A DNA stretch of 64,000 bases from Empedobacter tilapiae (GTDB lineage Bacteria; Bacteroidota; Bacteroidia; Flavobacteriales; Weeksellaceae), in contig NZ_SRPE01000007.1 in NCBI RefSeq assembly GCF_004785645.1, forward strand, positions 62,001-126,000, in the 5' to 3' direction. Below the pieces are notes generated by a model. That model ran no database searches. It worked only from the letters and a program-made list of their open reading frames with translations, and had not been told where the DNA came from. Below are positions 24,126 to 32,626 of the stretch, one piece after another. Each line of letters starts with the position of its first letter. Within the stretch, counting starts at the first letter, position 1. The position numbers and the translations under genes are program-made.

Positions 24126-24962
24126 ATGACTTTCAATTCACCAATCATATCAGCACAAGAATTACAAGATAATTTGCATCTTAATAATTTAATTATTTTA
24201 GATTGTACGATTGATAAAGTTGGACAATCAATAAAAGATCAAGAATTAGAATTAATTCCGAATTCTATTTTCTTTGATTTGGAAGGAAAATTTTCTGATC
24301 ATTCTTCGCAATTCCCTCATACACTTGTTGATAAAGAAACTTTCACAAAAGGAGCTCAAAATTTAGGTATTAATCAAGATTCTATCATCGTTTGCTATGA
24401 TCGTTGGGGCGTTTATTCAAGTCCGAGAGTTTGGTGGATGTTCAAAGCAATGGGACACAATGAAATATATGTTTTAGATGGCGGATTACCTCTTTGGCAA
24501 GAGAATAATTTTGACACAACTTCTGGTTATTTTCAATCCACTATAAAAGGTAGCTTTATTACTGATTTTCAATCAAATTTGTTAGCCGACACACAAGTTA
24601 TGTTAAATGCAATAAACGATGATTCGAAAATGATTATAGATGCACGATCAGAAGGGCGTTTCAAGGGCACTTCTCCTGAGCCAAGACAAGGTTTACGAAG
24701 CGGACATATTCCAACTTCTAAGAATTTATTTTTTGAAAATGTTTTAGCTGACACAACATACAAATCAAAAGAAGAATTGAAAGCAATTTTCGAAAAATTG
24801 ACAGATTCATCCAAAGAAAACATTTTTTCGTGCGGTTCTGGAATTACAGCTTCTATCCTAGCCTTAGCTTCAACAATTGCAGGTTTTGATGAGGTAAAAG
24901 TTTACGATGGTTCTTGGTCAGAATGGGGCGCTGACGAAAATTTACCGATTGAGGAAAATTAA
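24126..24962 (+). CDS. Sulfurtransferase, 3-mercaptopyruvate type (tandem rhodanese)
   Basis: A 278-residue protein from the ATG at 24126; the longer frame begins at a TTG inside the preceding terminator. Two rhodanese domains are visible: an inactive N-terminal one (CYDRWGVYSSPRVWWMFKAMGH, DGGLPLW) and a catalytic C-terminal one with IDARSEGRF, SGHIPTSKNLFF and the active-site loop FSCGSGITA (C236). A CGSG-x-TA loop is typical of mercaptopyruvate rather than thiosulfate sulfurtransferases. It transfers sulfur to thiols or cyanide in cysteine catabolism, probably in the cytoplasm. Transcribed alone; a near-consensus TACTTTTA lies upstream at about 24101-24108. Confidence 0.88.
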   Translation: MTFNSPIISAQELQDNLHLNNLIILDCTIDKVGQSIKDQELELIPNSIFFDLEGKFSDHSSQFPHTLVDKETFTKGAQNLGINQDSIIVCYDRWGVYSSPRVWWMFKAMGHNEIYVLDGGLPLWQENNFDTTSGYFQSTIKGSFITDFQSNLLADTQVMLNAINDDSKMIIDARSEGRFKGTSPEPRQGLRSGHIPTSKNLFFENVLADTTYKSKEELKAIFEKLTDSSKENIFSCGSGITASILALASTIAGFDEVKVYDGSWSEWGADENLPIEEN

Positions 24963-25002
24963 TAGAAAACTTTATATAAAAAAGTCTGTAAGATATTTTT
25001 TC

Positions 25003-26103
25003 TTATCGCCATTTATCCATTTCAAAGCGAACAGAGAAAATATTAGAGTATAATCCCAAACCACTATTTCCAAAGTTTGTTAAAGCATAATCTATAGAAA
25101 TACCTTTGTATTTAAAACCAACTCCCACATTTGGTTGAATTTGAGTTTTTTGTTTTCCATCAAATTGTTCAATTTTTTGTAAATTATTTAATCCTCCACG
25201 GACAAAAACCATATCATCATATCCCAATTCCATTCCAACTTGAGGTGAAATAGAGAACCCTTTTCCAGAAATTGCAGCATTAGTTTGTTGAAACTCTAGA
25301 TTCATATCAACTTCTCCTAATAAAGACCAACGATCATTAAAATCAAATTTCTTTCCAATTCCGAATTGTAACTTTGGCATTGTCAACTCTATATTTTCTC
25401 CTGGTAAATCATTCAAAATAATAGGTTCACCTTCATTATTTGGTTCATCAACCGAAATTTCTTTGACCTTCTCTTTGTTAATACTCCACGCATTAAATGT
25501 TGTTGTAATATCTCTAGCCATTACACCAAAATACATTTTGTTATCTGTTCTATATTGTAATCCTAGGTCTATTCCAAAACCAAATCCTTGTGCAAATTTT
25601 CCTATATGACGATAAACTAATTTTGCATTTGCTCCAAATTGAATATTTTTATTATTGAATACATTCCCAGCATAAGACATTGTTAAAGCATAATCTGCTG
25701 TCGAAAATTTAGAAATTTTATCGTAATTAATATTACCTTGATTATCAATCAACTCTGTTGTATTGAGAATATCATCTACACCAAAACGCATTAATGAAAA
25801 AGCAATTGTAGAATTACTCTCTCTCAACGGTATAGCAACTGCTGCATAGTCAAATTTTGCAATTGACTGAAAATATTCAGCATGCATCGCTGAAGCTTCC
25901 CAATCGTAAGTAATTTCTGTTAATCCAGCAGGATTCCAATAACTTGCATTTGCATTTCCAATATTTGCAACAACTGCATTTCCCATTGCAAACGAACGAG
26001 CATCTGCACCAATATTCAAAAACTCGTTAGAGTATTTACGTCCAGTTTGAGAAAAAGCTAATTGACTTGCACAGACAGATAATAAAAGTAATGTTTTTTT
26101 CAA
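25003..26103 (-). CDS. PorV/PorQ family outer-membrane protein
   Basis: A 366-residue secreted protein with a signal peptide ending at LAFSQ. The opening ARSFAMGNAVVANIGNANASYWNPAGL is the block shared by PorV, PorQ and FadL-like barrels. The rest is a regular barrel (DYALTMSYAGNVF, GFGFGIDLGLQYRTD, GISIDYALTNFG) ending in NIFSVRFEMDKWR. PorV and PorQ act in type IX secretion on the outer membrane, but the broader family has uncharacterised paralogues, and this protein lacks clear PorV-specific features. Transcribed alone on the minus strand from the box at 26130-26137. Confidence 0.78.
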   Translation of the reverse strand: MKKTLLLLSVCASQLAFSQTGRKYSNEFLNIGADARSFAMGNAVVANIGNANASYWNPAGLTEITYDWEASAMHAEYFQSIAKFDYAAVAIPLRESNSTIAFSLMRFGVDDILNTTELIDNQGNINYDKISKFSTADYALTMSYAGNVFNNKNIQFGANAKLVYRHIGKFAQGFGFGIDLGLQYRTDNKMYFGVMARDITTTFNAWSINKEKVKEISVDEPNNEGEPIILNDLPGENIELTMPKLQFGIGKKFDFNDRWSLLGEVDMNLEFQQTNAAISGKGFSISPQVGMELGYDDMVFVRGGLNNLQKIEQFDGKQKTQIQPNVGVGFKYKGISIDYALTNFGNSGLGLYSNIFSVRFEMDKWR

Positions 26104-26129
26104 AATTGATTAATTACGATATAAAAACT

Positions 26130-26137
26130 CAAAATTA
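26130..26137 (-). promoter_or_regulatory. -7 promoter box (TAATTTTG) for the PorV/PorQ-like gene
   Basis: Exact TAnnTTTG match on the minus strand, 27 bases before the start codon at 26103. Confidence 0.55.
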
Positions 26138-26182
26138 GTGGTTTTATTGTGTCTAAAAAGGATTCAGATTAATTTTTGTTTG

Positions 26183-26190
26183 TACTTTTG
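26183..26190 (+). promoter_or_regulatory. -7 promoter box (TACTTTTG) for pssA
   Basis: Exact TAnnTTTG match. Its last base is the first base of the GTG at 26190. With transcription starting 5-8 bases downstream, the ATG at 26193 would lie at or before the RNA 5' end, favouring the ATG at 26208. Confidence 0.55.
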
Positions 26191-26207
26191 TGATGAAAAA
26201 TTCATTT

Positions 26208-26948
26208 ATGAAATTATTTACAATTCCAAATTTTCTAACACTACTTAATCTTTCATGTGGTGTATTATCAGCCATTTTCATGATTTCGAGCAATGCTCAA
26301 ATCACAACTACCACAGTTACAATTGTGATGGTTTTGATGTTGATTTCATTAGTTGCTGATTTTTTGGACGGAATGGTTGCACGACTAATGAATATTGGTA
26401 GCCCGATTGGAAAAGAATTGGATTCTTTGGCAGATTGTATTTCGTTTGGTGTTGTACCAGGATTGATGTTATTTTCGATGTTTAATCATTTTTCAACTGA
26501 TTTTATTTATGAAAATGAGAATTTAAAAATTGCTGCAATTTCATTATTTGCCTTTTTAGTTCCTGCTTTTTCAGCCTTACGTTTGGCAAAATTTAATTTA
26601 GATGAAGATCAAGCAACGTATTTCAAAGGTTTGGCAACGCCATCAAATACCTTATTTATTTTCTCATTATTTTCAATCTATTACAATAATGGACAAATTG
26701 TAAATCCATCTGTTGATCCGTATTTATTAATTGCCGTTTCTATTGTATTTAGTGTTTTATTAATTGTAGATTTACCATTATTTGCCTTAAAATTTAAAGG
26801 ATTGAGTTGGGCAGAAAATTATTATAAATACATTTTCTTAATCATTACATTAGGTTTAGTGGCTTGGTTGCAAGTTGCAGCAATTCCACTAATCATCTTA
26901 TTGTACATCATCATCTCAATCATTTTCAGAAAAGAAATTACAAAATGA
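26208..26948 (+). CDS. pssA: CDP-diacylglycerol-serine O-phosphatidyltransferase
   Basis: A 246-residue integral membrane enzyme from the ATG at 26208 (MKLFTIPNFLTLLNL). Codons further upstream (GTG 26190, ATG 26193) touch or hug the promoter box. The CDP-alcohol phosphotransferase motif is complete: D54-G55-x2-A58-R59-x8-G68-x3-D72-x3-D76 (DFLDGMVARLMN, then GKELDSLAD). It makes phosphatidylserine from CDP-diacylglycerol and serine, the route to phosphatidylethanolamine, in the inner membrane. About six to eight hydrophobic helices follow. Its stop codon overlaps the next start (ATGA), so it is translationally coupled to the exonuclease gene. Confidence 0.9.
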   Translation: MKLFTIPNFLTLLNLSCGVLSAIFMISSNAQITTTTVTIVMVLMLISLVADFLDGMVARLMNIGSPIGKELDSLADCISFGVVPGLMLFSMFNHFSTDFIYENENLKIAAISLFAFLVPAFSALRLAKFNLDEDQATYFKGLATPSNTLFIFSLFSIYYNNGQIVNPSVDPYLLIAVSIVFSVLLIVDLPLFALKFKGLSWAENYYKYIFLIITLGLVAWLQVAAIPLIILLYIIISIIFRKEITK

Positions 26949-27703
26949 AATTAACTAAAAATATCTGTTTCTTTGATTTAGAAACAACAGGAACTAATGT
27001 TTCAAAAGATCGAATCGTTGAAATCTCTATTGTGAAAGCATTTACAGATGGATCGAAAGAAGTAAAAACTTGGAAAGTTAATCCAGGAATTCCAATTCCA
27101 CCAGAAACAACTTTAATTCACGGAATTTCTGACGAAGATGTTGCTGATGCGCCATCTTTCAAAGAACTTGCACCTGCGATTATGGAAATGATTAAAGATT
27201 CTGATTTAGCTGGATACAATTCAAATCGCTTTGATATTCCGCTTCTAGCAGAAGAATTGTTGCGTAATGGTTTTGATTTCGATTTGTCAAAACATCGTCC
27301 AATTGATGTTCAAGTGATTTATCATAAAATGGAACCTCGCAATTTGAGCGCAGCTTATAAGTATTATTGTGATAAAGATCTGATTGATGCTCATTCTGCT
27401 GAAGCTGATACAATTGCAACTTACGAAGTCTTAATGGCACAAATCGAGAAATATGATGAACTTGAAAATGATAATAAATTTTTAAGTGAATTTTCTTCTC
27501 AACGCAAAACGGCTGATTTAGCTGGATTTATTCAGTATAATGATAAAGACCAAGAAATTATTTCATTTGGAAAATACAAAGGACAAGTTGTGACGGATAT
27601 TTTTGCAAAAGATCCAGGTTATTATGCGTGGATTCAGAATGCAGATTTTCCTTTATATACAAAGAAAGTTTTTACTCGCATCAAATTACAAAACGGTTTT
27701 TAA
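26945..27703 (+). CDS. 3'-5' exonuclease, DnaQ family, with ExoX-like C-terminal domain
   Basis: A 252-residue protein from the ATG at 26945; the frame extends upstream only over pssA codons. The DEDDh motifs are Exo I FFDLETTG (D11, E13), Exo II AGYNSNRFDIPLL, and Exo III with HSAEADTIATYEV. The C-terminal part (ISFGKYKGQVVTDIFAKDPGYYAWIQ) is the short domain found at the end of exodeoxyribonuclease X and related proteins. It should trim DNA 3' ends in repair or proofreading. It overlaps pssA by four bases and is followed three bases later by the FAH-family gene, forming a tight three-gene operon. Confidence 0.88.
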   Translation: MKLTKNICFFDLETTGTNVSKDRIVEISIVKAFTDGSKEVKTWKVNPGIPIPPETTLIHGISDEDVADAPSFKELAPAIMEMIKDSDLAGYNSNRFDIPLLAEELLRNGFDFDLSKHRPIDVQVIYHKMEPRNLSAAYKYYCDKDLIDAHSAEADTIATYEVLMAQIEKYDELENDNKFLSEFSSQRKTADLAGFIQYNDKDQEIISFGKYKGQVVTDIFAKDPGYYAWIQNADFPLYTKKVFTRIKLQNGF

Positions 27704-27706
27704 GCG

Positions 27707-28315
27707 ATGAAAATAATTTGTGTCGGACGAAATTACGTCGAACATGCAAAAGAATTAAATAATCTAATTCCAGAATCGCCTATGTTTTTTATGAAACCAG
27801 ATTCGGCTATTTTGAGAAAGGGTTTTCCTTTTGTAATTCCAAGTTTTACGAAAGAAGTTCATTTCGAAACTGAGATTGTAATTAAAATTGATCGAGTTGG
27901 TAAGATGATTCAACCTCAATTTGCAGATCGTTATTTTTCAGAAATCGGTTTAGGAATTGATTTCACCGCGAGAGATGTACAACAAGAATTGAAAGAAAAA
28001 CGTTTTCCTTGGGAAATTGCAAAAGCTTTTGATGGTTCTGCATTTGCTTCGGATTTCTATCCAAAAGAAAATTTTGATTTAGAGAATTTAGCATTCAAAT
28101 TAGATCGAAATGGAGAAAATGTGCAAACAGGAAATTCAAAAGATATGATTTTTCATATCAACACGTTAATTGCTGAATGTTCTAAATATTTTACCTTGAA
28201 AAAAGGTGACTTAATTTTTACAGGAACGCCAGCAGGAGTTTCAAAAATCAATTCAAAAGACACTTTAGAAGGTTATTTGAATGATGAAAAAGTATTCGAA
28301 ATAAAAGTATTATAA
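27707..28315 (+). CDS. Fumarylacetoacetate hydrolase (FAH) family protein
   Basis: A 202-residue enzyme of the short FAH family. The opening KIICVGRNYVEHAKELNN, the PMFFMKPDSAIL block, VHFETEIVIKI (metal ligands of the E-x-E type), DFTARDVQQELKEKRFPWEIAKAFDG and GDLIFTGTPAGVSKI are all standard. Members hydrolyse acylpyruvates or decarboxylate oxaloacetate with Mg2+ or Mn2+; the short form is usually an acylpyruvase or oxaloacetate decarboxylase rather than tyrosine-pathway FAH. Last gene of the pssA operon, with a strong terminator directly after it. Confidence 0.87.
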   Translation: MKIICVGRNYVEHAKELNNLIPESPMFFMKPDSAILRKGFPFVIPSFTKEVHFETEIVIKIDRVGKMIQPQFADRYFSEIGLGIDFTARDVQQELKEKRFPWEIAKAFDGSAFASDFYPKENFDLENLAFKLDRNGENVQTGNSKDMIFHINTLIAECSKYFTLKKGDLIFTGTPAGVSKINSKDTLEGYLNDEKVFEIKVL

Positions 28316-28346
28316 AAAAAGCGTTACAATTTGTAACGCTTTTTTT
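28314..28346. terminator. Bidirectional terminator
   Basis: GCGTTACA (28321-28328) and TGTAACGC (28332-28339), loop ATT, flanked by seven A and seven T. Convergent genes on both sides; the T run reaches into the stop of the HAD gene. Confidence 0.85.
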
Positions 28347-29001
28347 ATTTTAAATTCTTAATAAAATTTGCGTTTATAGAATTAAAATCATCCACAATTT
28401 TATTAGCCTTTTCAATATTTTGTTGTTTAGAGTTTAAACTTTTATAACCCAAACAATATAAATTGGCACAAAAAGCCGCTTCAACTCCATTTTTACTATC
28501 TTCTATTACAATACATTCTGAATGTTCTGATTTGGCTAAATCTGCCGCATGAAGGAAAATTGCAGGATCAGGTTTCGATTTAGGAAAGTTTTCCCCAGAA
28601 ATTTTATGCGAAAAATATTGATTCAAATTAAAACGATTAAAAACACGATCAATCGTACTTTTAGAAGCTGAAGATGCTAAAATCATTTCTATTTCATTTT
28701 CATATAAATCTTTAATCAAGTCTTCAACTCCATCTATCAAATACAAATCTGGTTTTGTATCAAAAGCTTCGTTAAATATTGCACGTTTTCCTAAGACTAA
28801 ATCATTTACATCATCTTTCAAATCAAATTTATTCTTCAAAATTTGATAAACATTTTTAGTTGATTGTCCTGTAAACGTTGCAAATAATTCATCTGTAACG
28901 GGAATATTTAATTCTTTATAATGTTCGAAATAAGCGTATTTGTGCACTGGTTCTGTATCCACAATTACGCCGTCCATGTCAAAGATAACGGTCTTAATCA
29001 T
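28345..29001 (-). CDS. HAD-family hydrolase, beta-phosphoglucomutase-like
   Basis: A 218-residue phosphatase or mutase when started at 29001 (MIKTVIFDMDGVIVDTEP). The longer frame to 29061 would begin upstream of the -7 box at 29019-29026 and adds only hydrophobic codons. HAD motif I is DMDGVIVDTEP with both Asp, motif II LASSASKSTIDRV (Ser), motif III K in NFPKSKPDPAIF, motif IV VIEDSKNGVEAA. The cap domain is the helical type of the PGMB/phosphoglycolate phosphatase subgroup. The substrate is probably a small sugar phosphate and cannot be specified. Monocistronic. Confidence 0.85.
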   Translation of the reverse strand: MIKTVIFDMDGVIVDTEPVHKYAYFEHYKELNIPVTDELFATFTGQSTKNVYQILKNKFDLKDDVNDLVLGKRAIFNEAFDTKPDLYLIDGVEDLIKDLYENEIEMILASSASKSTIDRVFNRFNLNQYFSHKISGENFPKSKPDPAIFLHAADLAKSEHSECIVIEDSKNGVEAAFCANLYCLGYKSLNSKQQNIEKANKIVDDFNSINANFIKNLK

Positions 29002-29018
29002 TGTTTTATTTGTTTGTA

Positions 29019-29026
29019 CAAAAATA
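29019..29026 (-). promoter_or_regulatory. -7 promoter box (TATTTTTG) for the HAD gene
   Basis: Exact TAnnTTTG match on the minus strand, 18 bases before the ATG at 29001; it supports that start. Confidence 0.5.
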
Positions 29027-29134
29027 ACTGATTTAAAAATAATCAATAAAAAAGTAAACACTTTAGAATTGTTTTAAACTAACCATGTAACTCACTGATT
29101 AATTGCATTAAACATATTTGAAAATAATTTTCGA

Positions 29135-29153
29135 AGTGTTAAAATTTAACACT
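29135..29153. promoter_or_regulatory. Inverted repeat upstream of a small envelope protein gene
   Basis: AGTGTTAAA (29135-29143) and TTTAACACT (29145-29153) around a single base, 67 bases before the gene at 29221, in a divergent intergenic region. There is no T run after it, so an operator is more likely than a terminator. Confidence 0.35.
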
Positions 29154-29220
29154 AAAGTAACATTTGCACGCTTTTTGTAAAATTCATAAATAACAAAATT
29201 AGAATTGAAAAAATTATAAA

Positions 29221-29688
29221 ATGAAAAAAGTATTATTAGTTGCTGTAATGGCATTAGGAATTTCTCAGGTGAATGCTCAAAACTATAAAAATGCTTTAGG
29301 TGTTGTTGTAGATTTAGGAGATGGAGAGACACTTGTAGGTCCACAATTTAAACATTCTTTTGATGGTAAAAATGCTGGTAATATACAAGTAATGTTTGGA
29401 GATCATATTACAGTTTTAGGTGCAGATTATACATATAATCAACCTTTTTCTGGTACAAATGGATTAGGATGGTATGTAGGTGTTGGTCCTCAATTATCTT
29501 TTGTTGATGGAGGAAAATTTGAAGATAAAACATATTTTGCTATTCGTCCACAAGCAGGTTTAGAATATAAAATTCCATCTGCACCTTTGGCTTTACATTT
29601 TGATTGGAAACCTTGGTGGAATTTGACAAATGATTCTAACTTCGAAGCTGGTCGTTTTTCATTAGGATTTAAATATACTTTTAACTAA
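29221..29688 (+). CDS. Secreted outer-membrane-protein-like protein of unknown function
   Basis: A 155-residue protein with a signal peptide ending at VNAQ. The remainder is rich in Gly and aromatic residues in alternating strands (GVVVDLGDGETLVGPQFKHS, IQVMFGDHITVLGADYTYN, WYVGVGPQLSF, FSLGFKYTFN), consistent with a small eight-stranded barrel. The terminal Phe/Asn strand fits outer-membrane insertion. It is transcribed alone and ends in a 40-bp palindromic terminator. The family is not recognised beyond 'OmpA/OmpW-like small barrel', which is an inference. Confidence 0.7.
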   Translation: MKKVLLVAVMALGISQVNAQNYKNALGVVVDLGDGETLVGPQFKHSFDGKNAGNIQVMFGDHITVLGADYTYNQPFSGTNGLGWYVGVGPQLSFVDGGKFEDKTYFAIRPQAGLEYKIPSAPLALHFDWKPWWNLTNDSNFEAGRFSLGFKYTFN

Positions 29689-29698
29689 TAAAAATTGA

Positions 29699-29738
29699 AT
29701 ATAAGATAAGCCGCTCAATTGAGCGGCTTATCTTATAT
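29699..29738 (+). terminator. 40-bp perfect palindrome, terminator
   Basis: Every base of 29699-29718 pairs with 29719-29738 (core AAGCCGCTCAA/TTGAGCGGCTT). It lies 10 bases after the stop codon at 29688. Confidence 0.75.
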
Positions 29739-29793
29739 AAGTAAAATCATAAAATCTTATTTAAAATTAATTTTATTCCTATCAATTAATCAT

Positions 29794-29801
29794 TATTTTT
29801 G
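29794..29801 (+). promoter_or_regulatory. -7 promoter box (TATTTTTG), candidate dapA promoter
   Basis: Exact TAnnTTTG match 119 bases before dapA, implying a leader of about 110 bases. I recognised no lysine riboswitch in that leader. Confidence 0.35.
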
Positions 29802-29920
29802 AATGATATTGTATTTTGAATTTTATCTAAGACTAATTATAGATTTATAATCAGATTTGATTTTTCAAGATATAATTCCGAATTTTAACTTATTATTAGA
29901 TTTAATAACATTTATAGAAA

Positions 29921-30799
29921 ATGAAACAATTAATTGGGACGGGAGTTGCTTTGGTTACACCTTTTCAACAAGATGGTACAGTAGATTATATTGCTTTAGA
30001 AAAATTAGTAAACTATAGTATCGATGGTGGTGTTGAATATTTAGTTATTTTAGGAACTACTGCAGAAGCAGCTACACTTACAAAAGATGAAAAGAAACAA
30101 GTAATTGAAACAATAAAGAAGGCTAATGCTAATCGTGTTCCTATGGTTTTAGGTATTGGAGGAAACAATACAGCAGAAGTTATTAAAGAATATGAGGAAA
30201 CAGATTTGAATGATTATATCGCTATTCTTACTGTTTCTCCTTATTATAATAAGCCAAATCAAGAAGGAATTTACCAACACTATAAAGCGATTGCAGAAAG
30301 TACTGAAGCGAATATTATTTTGTACAATGTTCCTGGTAGAACAGGTTCTAATATCGCTCCAGAAACAACAATTCGTTTAGCAAATGATTTTAAAAATATA
30401 GTTGCTATTAAAGAAGCATCACCAAATTTTTTACAATCAACAGATATTATTAGAATGAATACTCGCAAAGATTTTAATATTATTTCTGGTGATGATGAAT
30501 TTGCTTTACCAATGACTCTAGCAGGAGGTTCTGGTGTAATTTCTGTAATTGGACAAGGTATTCCTACCGTCTTTACAGATATGATTCGTAAAGCAATAAA
30601 TAAAGAAATAGACTCTGCTTATTCTGCTCATTATAAAATCGTAGAAATTACACGTGCTATTTTCGAGGAAGGAAATCCTTGTGGAATAAAAGCTGTTTTA
30701 GATAACAAAGGAATTTGTAAACCATTTACAAGATTACCATTAATTGCTGCATCAGCTAATTTAACAACTAAAATCAACCAATTATTATCAAACATCTAA
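29921..30799 (+). CDS. dapA: 4-hydroxy-tetrahydrodipicolinate synthase
   Basis: A 292-residue TIM-barrel lyase that condenses pyruvate with aspartate semialdehyde, the first committed step to lysine and diaminopimelate. The signature GTTAEAATLTKDEKK lies near residues 47-61. ILYNVPGRTG carries the catalytic Tyr, and AIKEASPN the Schiff-base Lys near 161. ISGDDEFALPMTLAGGSGVISV is the conserved late block. Length is normal. The ferritin gene follows after 12 bases on the same strand. dapB, the next step of the pathway, lies separately at 50521. Confidence 0.95.
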   Translation: MKQLIGTGVALVTPFQQDGTVDYIALEKLVNYSIDGGVEYLVILGTTAEAATLTKDEKKQVIETIKKANANRVPMVLGIGGNNTAEVIKEYEETDLNDYIAILTVSPYYNKPNQEGIYQHYKAIAESTEANIILYNVPGRTGSNIAPETTIRLANDFKNIVAIKEASPNFLQSTDIIRMNTRKDFNIISGDDEFALPMTLAGGSGVISVIGQGIPTVFTDMIRKAINKEIDSAYSAHYKIVEITRAIFEEGNPCGIKAVLDNKGICKPFTRLPLIAASANLTTKINQLLSNI

Positions 30800-30811
30800 A
30801 AAATAAAAATT

Positions 30812-31318
30812 ATGATAAAAGATATTGTATTAAATGCTTTAAATAAACAAATAAAATTAGAAGGAGACTCATCTCAATTATATTTAGCTATGGCTTCTTG
30901 GGCTGAAGTAAAAGGATTAGAAGGTACTGCAAACTTCTTGTATACTCATGCTGATGAAGAACGTATGCATATGTTAAAACTAATTAAATTCATTAACGAA
31001 AGAGGTGGAAAAGCATTTGTTCCTCAAATCGAAGAACCTAAACAAGATTTTTCTACATTAAAAGATATTTTTACAGCGATTTTAAAACATGAAATGTTCG
31101 TATCTGAATCAATTAATGAGATTGTAGGTTTAACATTAGAAGAGAGAGATTATTCTACACACAATTTTTTACAATGGTATGTATCTGAGCAAATTGAAGA
31201 AGAAAAGTTAGCTCGAAACATCTTAGATAAATTGGAAATGATTGGTTCTGACAAAGGAGGATTATATCTATTTGATCGCGACATTGTTACATTAAGTGTT
31301 GACGCAACAGCGGAATAA
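30812..31318 (+). CDS. ftnA: Non-haem ferritin
   Basis: A 168-residue ferritin that stores iron as ferric mineral in a 24-mer shell and limits Fenton chemistry. The four-helix bundle shows the ferroxidase ligands in order: Glu in KLEGDSSQLYLAM, then HADEERMHMLKLIKF with the E-x-x-H pair, and the later Glu in KHEMFVSESINEIVGL. WYVSEQIEEEKLARNIL provides the Q-x-E-E site. It is 12 bases downstream of dapA, probably co-transcribed by position alone, since the functions are unrelated. No Fur-box-like repeat was noticed in front of it. Confidence 0.93.
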   Translation: MIKDIVLNALNKQIKLEGDSSQLYLAMASWAEVKGLEGTANFLYTHADEERMHMLKLIKFINERGGKAFVPQIEEPKQDFSTLKDIFTAILKHEMFVSESINEIVGLTLEERDYSTHNFLQWYVSEQIEEEKLARNILDKLEMIGSDKGGLYLFDRDIVTLSVDATAE

Positions 31319-31387
31319 ATCAAAACTTTGATATTTTATTAAGAGGATAAGAATAATTTTTTTTATACTTTAGTCCTCAAATTTTAT

Positions 31388-31395
31388 TAAATTTG
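31388..31395 (+). promoter_or_regulatory. -7 promoter box (TAAATTTG) for bamD
   Basis: Exact TAnnTTTG match ending only 4 bases before the bamD ATG at 31400. RNA would start at or just inside the start codon, a predicted leaderless transcript. Confidence 0.5.
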
Positions 31396-31399
31396 CAGA

Positions 31400-32278
31400 A
31401 TGTTTAAAAAACTAAGCTTACTAGTTTTAATTGGAGCTTCATTAGTGTCTTGTAATAAGACCTATAACAAAGCGATGAAAAGTACAGATAAAGATGAGAT
31501 CTTTATATTGGCGACACAGTTATATCAAAATGGTAAATATGACTTAGCAAATGAGTTGTATGAAAAAATATCAACATCTTTTGTTGGAACAGAAAAAGCA
31601 GCTGATATTGCTTATAATATGGCTCAAGGTAATTTTAATGAAAAAAGTTATCGTCTAGCTGGTCATCAATTTAAAAGTTTTGCAGGAGCATATCCAATGG
31701 ATAGTCGTGCTGAAGAATCATTATTTAAATCTGCTTTTTCATATTACAAAGATTCACCAAAATATGACTTGGATCAAACAAGTACATACACAGCTATTAA
31801 TGAATTACAAGGATTTATTAATTCTTATCCTGAATCTTCGCATGTTTCAGATGCAAATAATTACATTACAGAGCTTAGACAGAAATTAGAAATGAAGTCT
31901 TTTGAAATTTCAAAAGTTTATTATAAAACAATGAAATATAAGGCTGCAGGAGTGTCTTTCGACAATATGATTGATGAATATCCAGATTCTAAATTTAGAG
32001 AAGAAGCTATGATGTACTCTTTACGTTCCAAAGCTGAATTAGCTTTGAATTTTTCGCGTTTAGAGAATAAAGACTTACGTCTTCAGGACGCTAGAACTCA
32101 GTATCTATTATTAAAAAGATATTATCCAGAAACAAAATTTAAAAGCGAAGCTGATAAATTAATGGAAAAAATTGATAAAGATATAGCTGAAACTAAAAAA
32201 ACATTGGTAAATTTAGAAGAAGCACGTATAAAAGTTGAAGCAGAAAATGCTAAAACATTAAAAAAAGAAAATAAATAG
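31400..32278 (+). CDS. bamD: Outer-membrane assembly lipoprotein BamD
   Basis: A 292-residue lipoprotein (lipobox ASLVSC, Cys18) with tandem tetratricopeptide-like repeats. Examples are ATQLYQNGKYDLANELYEKI, YRLAGHQFKSFAGAYPMDSRAEESLFKSA and AAGVSFDNMIDEYPDSKFREEAM. BamD binds BamA on the periplasmic side of the outer membrane and feeds beta-barrel proteins into it. A Lys/Glu-rich helical tail ends the protein. It heads the cluster bamD-rpoZ-coaBC-DUF4835-recN, which is conserved in flavobacteria, with 24 bases to rpoZ. Confidence 0.92.
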   Translation: MFKKLSLLVLIGASLVSCNKTYNKAMKSTDKDEIFILATQLYQNGKYDLANELYEKISTSFVGTEKAADIAYNMAQGNFNEKSYRLAGHQFKSFAGAYPMDSRAEESLFKSAFSYYKDSPKYDLDQTSTYTAINELQGFINSYPESSHVSDANNYITELRQKLEMKSFEISKVYYKTMKYKAAGVSFDNMIDEYPDSKFREEAMMYSLRSKAELALNFSRLENKDLRLQDARTQYLLLKRYYPETKFKSEADKLMEKIDKDIAETKKTLVNLEEARIKVEAENAKTLKKENK

Positions 32279-32302
32279 TAAAATAAATATAATTCTTTCA
32301 TT

Positions 32303-32626
32303 ATGAATTTCAAGGATATCGGTGCAGCACCAACAACACAAACTTATGATCGTAATAAAATTGATGAAAAAACAGGAAACTTATACGAGTCAATTGTAAT
32401 TATGGGAAAAAGAGCAGAACAAATCAACCAAGAAATGAAAACTGAATTAATTCAGAAATTGGATGAATTTGCTGCACATACAGATTCTTTAGAAGAAGTT
32501 TTTGAAAACAGAGAACAAATCGAAGTTTCAAAATTCTACGAAAGATTACCAAAACCGACTTCTATAGCGGTTAAGGAATGGTTAGACAATGACGTATATT
32601 ATAGAAATCCAAATGAGGATAAATAA
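32303..32626 (+). CDS. rpoZ: RNA polymerase omega subunit (RpoZ/Rpb6 family, Bacteroidota type)
   Basis: A 107-residue protein of the omega/K/Rpb6 family. TTQTYDRNKIDEKTGNLYESIVIMGKRAEQIN near residues 8-39 is the core block, in which the omega fold contacts beta-prime. The C-terminal half is the longer, acidic extension found in Bacteroidota. Omega helps fold and assemble RNA polymerase. Its stop codon overlaps the coaBC start by one base (TAATG), so the two are translationally coupled. rpoZ beside coaBC is a common pairing across bacteria. Confidence 0.85.
   Translation: MNFKDIGAAPTTQTYDRNKIDEKTGNLYESIVIMGKRAEQINQEMKTELIQKLDEFAAHTDSLEEVFENREQIEVSKFYERLPKPTSIAVKEWLDNDVYYRNPNEDK

Noticed and set aside
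26864-26944. 27 extra N-terminal codons of the exonuclease at 26945
   Set aside because: They overlap pssA coding sequence, and the DnaQ domain begins right at the ATG at 26945 (ATGA overlap).
29802-29920. Lysine riboswitch before dapA
   Set aside because: The leader is too short and AT-rich, and I could not find the expected multi-helix junction elements.
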